Part shown: piece after piece, positions 1 through 5,004 of the stretch
How positions within the stretch are numbered: position 1 is the stretch's first letter
Layout: each line of letters starts with the position of its first letter
Assembly: GCA_903910245.1 (NCBI GenBank)
Contig: CAIVYX010000367.1
Coordinates: forward strand, 1-6,049
From: an uncultured Opitutia bacterium
GTDB taxonomy: Bacteria > Verrucomicrobiota > Verrucomicrobiia > Opitutales > UBA953
Reading direction: 5' to 3'
Length of the DNA stretch: 6,049 nt
Position numbers and translations under genes: made by a program
The notes under the pieces: model-generated
The model's database searches: none
Told to the model about the DNA's origin: nothing
The model's input: only the letters and a program-made list of their open reading frames with translations

Positions 1-306
1 ACCCCGAGCGCTGCCTCCGGTTACCAGTCTTGGACGACCTACACCCCGACCAACAAGAACCTCAACGAACAGGTGCCCCTCCTCTGGACGCGCGGCCTGC
101 TCGCCACTGGCAAGTGGGACACCACGCTGGGCGTCTGGGGTTCGACTGGCGGCCATATCGCCTTCGGTGACGCGCACGTCGATTGGCGCGCCGATACTAG
201 CGCCGTTGAAAACCAATTTGCTTCGAAGAAGACCCCGGGCACGACGACCGCCAGCTGGACGGACGCTGTCACCGCCAGCACGGTTAAGGAACTGAAGTCC
301 AAATAA
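1..306 (+). CDS. Pseudopilin-like protein, C-terminal part (5' end outside the window)
   Basis: The frame is open from base 1 and ends at TAA 304-306, giving the last 101 residues of a longer protein. The signature GGHIAFGDAHVDW lies at about residues 50-62 of this fragment. It resembles the C-terminal 'H-X9-DG' region of type II secretion/type IV pilin-like proteins that are highly expanded in Planctomycetes, Verrucomicrobia and Lentisphaerae. The match is imperfect: DA replaces the usual DG, and the first His of H-X9-DG is not at its expected position. Proteins of this kind normally start with a prepilin-type methylated helix, which would lie upstream and cannot be checked here. After the motif comes a Thr/Ser/Ala/Lys-rich tail of about 40 residues, which suggests an exposed, low-complexity end. 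A strong terminator follows directly, so this is the last gene of its transcript. The family assignment is moderately sure; the biological role is unknown. Confidence 0.6.
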   Translation, partial: TPSAASGYQSWTTYTPTNKNLNEQVPLLWTRGLLATGKWDTTLGVWGSTGGHIAFGDAHVDWRADTSAVENQFASKKTPGTTTASWTDAVTASTVKELKSK

Positions 307-329
307 GCCTTAAAGGATTGTCCGAAAAG

Positions 330-351
330 CCCCGCCCAGCGGGGATTTTTT
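330..351 (+). terminator. Rho-independent terminator after the pseudopilin gene
   Basis: A six-base-pair all-GC stem, CCCCGC (330-335) with GCGGGG (339-344), closes a three-base loop. One A and then six T residues (346-351) follow. It lies 24 bases after the stop of the upstream gene, an ideal position for ending that transcript. The AAAA at 325-328 could pair with part of the T tract and lengthen the stem. It separates the pseudopilin gene from the menA cluster, so menA should have its own promoter nearby. Confidence 0.88.
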
Positions 352-389
352 GTTTCCGTCTGTTCTCCGTCTGCCACCTTCAATCCCGC

Positions 390-1334
390 ATGACGACCTC
401 CCGCGCATGGATCCACGCCTGCCGCCCCAAGACCTTGGTGGCGGCCGTCGCCCCTATTGCACTCGGTGGTGCGGTCGTCGTGGCCTACTCAGGCGCTTCT
501 GACCTCTGGGCTGATCAAGTCTTCGTCTTAACCCTGCTGAGCTGCCTCGGTTTCGCGCTCTGCGTGCAGGTCGCGTGTAATTTCGCCAACGACCTCGGCG
601 ACTCGCTCCGCGGCGCCGATACTTCCGCACGCATCGGCCCACGTCGCGCCGTCTCGGCAGGCGATATCACGCCCGTCGCCATGCGTCGTGGTATCTGGAT
701 TGCCTGCGTGCTCGCGCTCGTCCTTGGCGCTCCGGTCGCATCGCTGTCGCTGTGGTTGCTGCTGGCCGGCTTCCTGGCGATCGCCTGTGCGCTCGCCTAT
801 ACGCTTGGCCCTTTTCCGCTGGCTTACCGCGGCCTGGGAGACGTCTTCGTCATCGGTTGCTTCGGCGTCCAGGCGACCGTCCTGACCGCATGGGCGGTTT
901 GCACGCCTGGCCTGAGGGACTGCGGTTTCAATAAGCTACCGATGCCTTGGGCGCCCGCGCTCCTCGCCGGCCTCGGTCTCGGCCTGCTCGCCGACAACAT
1001 CCTGGTCGCGAACAACGCGCGCGATTACGAGACCGACCTCGCCGTCAGCAAGCGCACGACGGTCGTACGCTTCGGACGTGGCTTCGCGCGCAATCTGCAC
1101 GGCTTCAACTCAGTCTTCGGCCTGGCTTGTCTCGGACATGTCTTTGGCTGGGCCCCCATGGTCTTGCTGCCGTTGGCCCTCTGGCAGCACCTCGCCTTCC
1201 GCAAGGCCGCGCAGCCGGCCGATTTCCTGCCGTTTCTGGGTCGGGCCGCCGTGCTGATGCTCCTGGCGACGATCCTGTGCGTAACTGCCACTTGCCTCGG
1301 GTGGGTGCCGGCTGACAGCCTGTGGATGCGATGA
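390..1334 (+). CDS. menA: 1,4-dihydroxy-2-naphthoate polyprenyltransferase (MenA)
   Basis: MenA attaches a polyprenyl chain to 1,4-dihydroxy-2-naphthoate in the membrane, giving demethylmenaquinone for respiratory quinone synthesis. The 314-residue product matches the usual length of about 300. Visible family marks, in order: RPKTL at 12-16 and the following AVAPIALG; the first Asp-rich motif around 64-77 (N64, N67, D68, D71, D77); RIGPRRAVSAG at 81-91; YTLGPFPLAYRGLGD at 137-151; and the second polar motif around 201-216 (D202, N203, N208, N209, R211, D212, D216). Several hydrophobic stretches fit a multi-spanning UbiA-fold protein. ATG 390 is chosen because the family homology starts there; a longer reading from TTG 318 would run through the terminator. 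No Shine-Dalgarno sequence precedes the start. Residues about 171-186 form a loop between membrane segments. The gene overlaps the next start by 4 bases (ATGA). Confidence 0.93.
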   Translation: MTTSRAWIHACRPKTLVAAVAPIALGGAVVVAYSGASDLWADQVFVLTLLSCLGFALCVQVACNFANDLGDSLRGADTSARIGPRRAVSAGDITPVAMRRGIWIACVLALVLGAPVASLSLWLLLAGFLAIACALAYTLGPFPLAYRGLGDVFVIGCFGVQATVLTAWAVCTPGLRDCGFNKLPMPWAPALLAGLGLGLLADNILVANNARDYETDLAVSKRTTVVRFGRGFARNLHGFNSVFGLACLGHVFGWAPMVLLPLALWQHLAFRKAAQPADFLPFLGRAAVLMLLATILCVTATCLGWVPADSLWMR

Positions 1335-1807
1335 GCCAACCCAAGTCACTCGCCGAACAGCTCGAAGCCCTCGTCAACGGGGGTTCTCGTCCGTCGTGGG
1401 ATGAATACTTCATGGCCACCGCCGTGCTGGTCAGCACGCGTTCCAGCTGCGAGCGCCTGCATGTGGGTTGCATCATCGTCTCGACCGGTAAGCACCCGAA
1501 CCGCCTGGTCGCGGCCGGCTACAACGGTTTTCTACCGGGAGCTCCGCATGATTCGCATATCCGCGACGGCCATGAACTCGCGACCGTGCATGCGGAACAG
1601 AACGCCGTGGCCGACGCCGCCAAGCGCGGCGTCTCGCTGCAGGGCACGATTTGTTACGTCACCCATTTCCCGTGTGTGAACTGTGCTAAGATCCTCGCCG
1701 CCGCTGGCATCACCGAGGTGCGCTACCGTCACGACTACAAGAATGACCCGCTCGTCGCCGAGATGCTCGGCCAAGCAGGCGTACTGGTCACGCGTCTCGA
1801 ACGCTGA
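1331..1807 (+). CDS. dCMP deaminase family protein (cytidine/deoxycytidylate deaminase fold)
   Basis: The 158-residue product has the zinc-dependent deaminase fold. It likely converts dCMP to dUMP in the cytoplasm, feeding dTMP synthesis, and is related to ComEB-type proteins. RPSWDEYFM at 20-28 is the usual N-terminal signature. HAEQNA at 87-92 supplies zinc ligand H87 and catalytic acid E89; PCVNC at 114-118 supplies ligands C115 and C118. GYNGFLPG at 63-70 is the substrate-side loop. C40 and H81 match positions of the second, structural zinc site of classical dCMP deaminases, but the Cys that normally follows GxPH is replaced by D74, and the usual Arg before TVHAE is A84. The substrate is therefore probable rather than certain. 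ATG 1331 is preferred over GTG 1322 because it gives the ATGA overlap with menA, typical of translational coupling. The stop overlaps the next start by one base. Confidence 0.85.
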   Translation: MSQPKSLAEQLEALVNGGSRPSWDEYFMATAVLVSTRSSCERLHVGCIIVSTGKHPNRLVAAGYNGFLPGAPHDSHIRDGHELATVHAEQNAVADAAKRGVSLQGTICYVTHFPCVNCAKILAAAGITEVRYRHDYKNDPLVAEMLGQAGVLVTRLER

Positions 1808-2352
1808 TGGCCGAAGCTCCGCAGACCTTGGCGGGGCGATTGCTGGTCTCGCACCCGCAACTGCGCGATGACCATTTCCGCGAGACGGTCGTATTACTGC
1901 ATACCCATAACACCGAAGAGGGCGCCCTCGGCGTCATCGTGAACCGTTCGCTCGGCCGGGTGTTCGGCCAGATTGATTCCACGACGGAACTCAAGTCACT
2001 CGACGACGTGCCCCTTTTTGAGGGCGGCCCGGTGGCGACCGACCGACTGGCGTTCGGTGGCTGGTTCTTCCCCGCCCAAGGTTCACCCGAGGTGCGCTTT
2101 GGATTAGGTCAGGAAGAGGCTGCGCAGCTAGCCAAAGACGGCCGATTCAAGCTTTCCGCCTACATCGGTTATGCCGGTTGGTCGCCTGGGCAGCTGGAGA
2201 ACGAACTCAAGATGAACGCCTGGGTCGTCTGTCCGTTCGATACCCTCTGCGTTGATTTTGAAGGCGTGGAACTTTGGAAGAAACTCCTCGAGCGCCATCG
2301 GCCGGACCTGCGGCTTGAGGCGGATTCACCGGAAAATCCGGGGCTGAATTAG
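1807..2352 (+). CDS. yqgE: YqgE/AlgH family protein (UPF0301, DUF179)
   Basis: This 181-residue product matches the YqgE/AlgH family in length and layout. GRLLVSHPQL at 10-19, followed by HFRETVVLL at 23-31 and GALGVIVNRSLG at 39-50, is the family opening. GGPV at 73-76 and GYAGWSPGQLENEL at 121-134 are its other hallmarks. The molecular function of the family is not settled; AlgH was named from alginate regulation in Pseudomonas, and most members are simply conserved cytoplasmic proteins. The start codon ATG shares its A with the TGA of the deaminase gene, so the two are probably translated by coupled reinitiation. The last ten or so residues are polar and variable. The 3' end interlocks with the convergent M23 peptidase gene: TAG at 2350-2352 overlaps TAA (minus strand) at 2349-2351. 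No terminator is visible after it. Confidence 0.92.
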   Translation: MAEAPQTLAGRLLVSHPQLRDDHFRETVVLLHTHNTEEGALGVIVNRSLGRVFGQIDSTTELKSLDDVPLFEGGPVATDRLAFGGWFFPAQGSPEVRFGLGQEEAAQLAKDGRFKLSAYIGYAGWSPGQLENELKMNAWVVCPFDTLCVDFEGVELWKKLLERHRPDLRLEADSPENPGLN

Positions 2353-3341
2353 CGGGCCGTCGACAGCAGGACCTCGAGGTTCTGCGTGAGCAGTTCGCCT
2401 GGAGTGCGCCCATCGGCGCCGAGCATCTTGCGTTGGATTAGGCGCGTGCGTTGGGTCTGGTCGATTTCCAGGAGGCGCCAGCGGCCGGCCGGCAACTGAG
2501 GGCTCTTGGCGTCGAGGGCCGTCCAGCGGACGGGCATGCCTTGCCAGGAGAATTCGATGTACCAGCCCGCGGCGCGCGAGGCATCGCCGCGCATGAGGGC
2601 GGGATAGTTTTGCACGAAGTCCGGCATCTTATTCGTGCGCAATCCGATCGTGAGGGCGGTGGGTTGGCTGCGGAGGGCAGCGAGGATATCAACTTTCGGT
2701 TGGCCGAGGATCAGCAGTGGGTCCATGCCGATGAGGTTCTGGCCGTTGTAGAGTCCGTGGAGGTTGGGGCTCTGCTTGTTCTCAGGCTGAGCGGCGTACC
2801 AGCGGTTGAACCCAGTCGAAAGCATGAGCCCGACCTCGAAGTGCAGGTGGGAGCGATCTTTCGTGATGGGGCTGACGCCGGCGGAAGTGCGACCCATTAG
2901 GCCGATGACGGTACCGCGCCGGATCGGCTGGGCGGTCTTCAGCGTCGGCTCGATTTTTGCGAGGTGGGCGTAGAGCGTGTAGACGGGAATTTCCGCGGCG
3001 GAATGGTGGAGCACCACGTACCGGCCGTACGGACCGTTGACGTTAGCATTCAGGTAGGCGACCTGGCCGTCCATCGCCGCCAGCACAAGGTCGAGCGGTT
3101 CGCCGTCGGCGTTAGTCTTCGCCGGGCGGATGTCGATGCCTTCATGGAAGCGCTTGCCGTCTTCACGGACCATGCCGAAGGAGCCGGACTCCGTCTTACC
3201 TGATACCGTCGGTTGCAGGTAGTCTTGCGGTGAACGGATTGACGACCGTTCCATCGTGGTTGGCCAGACAATGTCCGTCGCGCCCAGCGGGAGCGCCGTG
3301 AGGCAGAGGAAGAGGGGGGCGAGGCTGTTCCGCAGGCTCAC
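2349..3341 (-). CDS. Secreted M23 (LytM-type) metallopeptidase
   Basis: The 330-residue product starts with a Sec-type signal peptide: a basic residue, a hydrophobic core and a likely cut after LPLGA near residue 21. The M23 domain spans roughly 50-175. HEGID at 66-70 gives zinc ligands H66 and D70, YAHL at 124-127 gives catalytic H126, and HLHFE at 165-169 gives catalytic H165 and ligand H167. All expected residues are present, so an active endopeptidase cutting peptidoglycan cross-bridges or stem peptides in the periplasm is likely. A segment of about 150 residues after the catalytic domain is unrecognised; it contains a Trp-rich patch (WYIEF, WTALD, GRWRLLE) and may be a binding or regulatory domain. 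GTG at 3341-3339 is chosen because it gives the signal peptide and a GTGA overlap with the upstream lipoprotein gene. The stop interlocks with that of yqgE. Confidence 0.9.
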   Translation of the reverse strand: MSLRNSLAPLFLCLTALPLGATDIVWPTTMERSSIRSPQDYLQPTVSGKTESGSFGMVREDGKRFHEGIDIRPAKTNADGEPLDLVLAAMDGQVAYLNANVNGPYGRYVVLHHSAAEIPVYTLYAHLAKIEPTLKTAQPIRRGTVIGLMGRTSAGVSPITKDRSHLHFEVGLMLSTGFNRWYAAQPENKQSPNLHGLYNGQNLIGMDPLLILGQPKVDILAALRSQPTALTIGLRTNKMPDFVQNYPALMRGDASRAAGWYIEFSWQGMPVRWTALDAKSPQLPAGRWRLLEIDQTQRTRLIQRKMLGADGRTPGELLTQNLEVLLSTAR

Positions 3342-3853
3342 TTGCGTTCGTCTTCCTTGAGCTTGCGGAGCTTGAGCGCCGAGATGTTTAGGCGCCTGCT
3401 GATATCCATCACCGCTTCCGTGTTTGATAGGCCCTTCTTCTCGACGTGAAACATCAGGTTGCCGTTCACGATCTGCTGGTCAATCGGCATGAAGCCGACG
3501 GCGGCGTCGTTGATGACGAGGACGAAACGGCGGCCTCTGGCCTCCTTGGTGTAGTTCATCACGTCAATGGCGGCCTTGCGGTCGAGCTGGACGAGGAGGA
3601 ACTCTTGGCGGAGATCCGGGTCGCCGCTGGTGATTGCGTCGGTGTTCAGGATTTCTTCGGCAGGTACGAGCGCGCGGGTCATCACCGTGATGGTAATCTG
3701 GCTCACCGGGAGGCGGACATCCTGCCGCATCGAACCACCCGAAGAGGGCGAGGCTTCGACGAAGATTGAGGCGATCTCGTCGGGGATATCGGTATTCTTA
3801 CAGCCGGCGAGGAGCAGGGCGCTGAGGGCGACGGCAAGGCGGAAGGGGGTCAT
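3338..3853 (-). CDS. Putative lipoprotein with a SecD-P1-head-like domain
   Basis: The 171-residue product has a short N-terminal hydrophobic helix ending in a lipobox, LLAGC, with Cys18 as the predicted lipidated residue. The mature protein is therefore likely anchored in the membrane facing the periplasm. The part from about 55 to 155 reads like the periplasmic P1 head of SecD: a strand and then VPAEEILNTDAI, a pattern FLLVQLDRKAAIDVMNYT, RFVLVINDAAVGFMPIDQQI, a Gly-containing turn, and a closing helix NTEAVMDISRRLN. In SecD the matching order is an 'edI..A' strand, 'f.ld..ga..f...T', 'rlAivlDg.v.saP.i...i', a Gly loop and a helix with a Leu/Asn end. No transmembrane RND part is present, so it is not SecD itself. 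The resemblance was judged by eye and is an inference. The C-terminus is Lys/Glu-rich. The gene lies 7 bases after the unknown gene and overlaps the M23 gene by 4. Confidence 0.75.
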   Translation of the reverse strand: MTPFRLAVALSALLLAGCKNTDIPDEIASIFVEASPSSGGSMRQDVRLPVSQITITVMTRALVPAEEILNTDAITSGDPDLRQEFLLVQLDRKAAIDVMNYTKEARGRRFVLVINDAAVGFMPIDQQIVNGNLMFHVEKKGLSNTEAVMDISRRLNISALKLRKLKEDERK

Positions 3854-3860
3854 GGAAAGG

Positions 3861-4358
3861 TCAGCCGACGAGCAGGTCGAGCGAGGCTCCGACTTGCAGG
3901 ATGTGGGCGGGCTGGAGGTCCAGCACCGGGACGAGGTAGGTCTGCTTGCTGGCGGCGTGGACGTAGGTCATCAGGCCTTTTTCGGCGACGCCGGCCTGCT
4001 TGATGATGCGCTTGCGCTCCAGGAGCATCGCCAGGATGTGCTTGAGCACGCCCTTGTCGCCGGACGGATCGGCGTCGTCTTCAAAGAGAGAAAGAAAGAA
4101 CTCTTCGCGGGAGGCGAGGAGCTGGGCGCGCTGGGCCTGTTCTTCTTCGCCGCGTTCCTTGACCTCACGGGTCCAGCGGCCAAGGAGGATGCCGTCGGGC
4201 TTGAACGAGGTCGCGTGGTCGCGGAGCACGTCGCAACGCTCGATGTTGCCGCCGAGGGGCTTGAAGACGACGCACGTCACGAGGTCACCGACGTGGAGTT
4301 CCTTGCCGGAAGCGGCGCAGATGCGCGCGATGGGTTTAACCTGCCAGTCCATGACCAT
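3861..4358 (-). CDS. Conserved-looking hypothetical protein, cytoplasmic
   Basis: I cannot name this 165-residue protein. It has no signal peptide or membrane segment. The N-terminal part (about 1-62) includes DWQVKPIARICAASGKEL, with Cys14, then Cys29 and Cys42. The 'C-x-x-(S/T)-G' pattern with following small residues recalls short zinc-binding or beta-barrel modules, but no complete four-ligand site is visible. The segment 64-95 is strongly charged (REVKERGEEEQAQR, then SREEFFLSLFEDD) and likely helical. A further helix, HILAMLLERKRIIKQAG, follows. The end is a beta-like stretch, TYLVPVLDLQPAHI. It probably leads the transcript that includes the lipoprotein and M23 genes, 7 bases upstream of the former. 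The start is ambiguous between ATG 4358 and ATG 4352 (M-V-M); neither has a Shine-Dalgarno sequence. Coding potential is supported by the tight spacing and the clean stop just before the next gene. Confidence 0.7.
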   Translation of the reverse strand: MVMDWQVKPIARICAASGKELHVGDLVTCVVFKPLGGNIERCDVLRDHATSFKPDGILLGRWTREVKERGEEEQAQRAQLLASREEFFLSLFEDDADPSGDKGVLKHILAMLLERKRIIKQAGVAEKGLMTYVHAASKQTYLVPVLDLQPAHILQVGASLDLLVG

Positions 4359-4446
4359 TAAGAGAAGTCAGGCGGGGCGGGGCGGGCAATCCCATTCAAG
4401 ATGGTTTGCGGCTGACTTATTGGTCGGCCGGGGCAGGCTGGCCGCC
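4359..4446. promoter_or_regulatory. Divergent intergenic region (probable promoters in both directions)
   Basis: These 88 bases separate two genes transcribed away from each other, so both promoters probably lie here or reach into the coding ends. I cannot pick out a convincing -35/-10 pair on either strand. A G-rich tract at 4371-4387 has runs of 2, 4, 4 and 3 G separated by single C residues. CGGCC at 4425-4429 and GGCCG at 4440-4444 form a perfect five-base inverted repeat directly before the ATG at 4447. The more AT-rich middle (about 4388-4423) is the most plausible place for core promoter elements. Confidence 0.35.
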
Positions 4447-5004
4447 ATGTCCGACACCCCTAGCACCGGCATCGCCTTGCTCGCGGTCGATGTCCAGCCG
4501 ACCTTCCTGAAGGCTATGCCTGAGGGTGAGGCCTGCCTGCGCCGCTGCCTCCTGGCCGCCTCGGCCGCCAAGCTCCTCGGGGTGCCGGTGCTCTTCACCG
4601 AGCAGGTCCCGGCCAAGCTCGGCCCGACCCATCCGGATCTCTTGCTTGCGGCCGGTGAAGGGCGTGCGGTCTTCGGGAAGACGGCCTTCTCCGCTTTCGG
4701 CGCCCCCGGGTTGGTCGAGGCCTTCGGTAAGATGCAGGTCAGCCAGTTGCTCATCTGCGGCTTGGAAATACCCGTCTGCGTTTACCAGACCGCCATGGAT
4801 GCCCTGCGTGAAGGCATGGGGGTCACGATCCTTTCGGATGCAGTGACGGGCCGCCGCTCCGAAGACGGTCGGGCCTGCCTCGAAGCTCTGCGGGTGGCGG
4901 GGGCGCATATTTTGCCGACCGAGACGGTCTTCTACGCTCTGGTTGGTGATGCCATGCACCCGCAGTTCCGCGCGTTCACCGAACTCGTCAAGCAGGCCGG
5001 TTAG
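4447..5004 (+). CDS. Isochorismatase-family cysteine hydrolase
   Basis: The 185-residue product has the isochorismatase/nicotinamidase fold. The catalytic triad is visible: D15 in LLAVDVQPTF, K78 in FGKTAFSAF, and nucleophile C111 in GLEIPVCVYQTAMDAL. TEQVPAKLGPTHPDL at 51-65 and the Glu-x-x-Val-Cys order resemble the YcaC/ISOC1/ISOC2 type rather than true EntB-like isochorismatases or nicotinamidases: the Asp-x-His metal site of nicotinamidase is not apparent. The residue before V-C is Pro109, where His is common. The substrate cannot be named; an amide or related small molecule is likely, in the cytoplasm. The frame is open far upstream, but ATG 4447 fits the family N-terminus and the earlier part is antisense to another gene. 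The gene is alone on its strand. Its TAG (5002-5004) interlocks with the tsaD stop. Confidence 0.88.
   Translation: MSDTPSTGIALLAVDVQPTFLKAMPEGEACLRRCLLAASAAKLLGVPVLFTEQVPAKLGPTHPDLLLAAGEGRAVFGKTAFSAFGAPGLVEAFGKMQVSQLLICGLEIPVCVYQTAMDALREGMGVTILSDAVTGRRSEDGRACLEALRVAGAHILPTETVFYALVGDAMHPQFRAFTELVKQAG

Noticed and set aside
318..389. Longer menA start at TTG 318 adding 24 residues
   Set aside because: The added part runs through the intrinsic terminator and looks nothing like a MenA N-terminus; ATG 390 fits the family.
2451..2900. Plus-strand open frame opposite the M23 gene
   Set aside because: It lies wholly inside a well-supported peptidase gene and shows no family features.
3567..4361. 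Plus-strand open frame of 264 codons
   Set aside because: It is antisense to the lipoprotein and unknown genes, whose tight spacing and lipobox are better evidence. Long shadow frames are expected at this GC content.
4000..4446. In-frame upstream extension of the isochorismatase-family gene
   Set aside because: The extension is antisense to another gene, is rich in Arg and Ser like a shadow frame, and the family N-terminus starts at ATG 4447.
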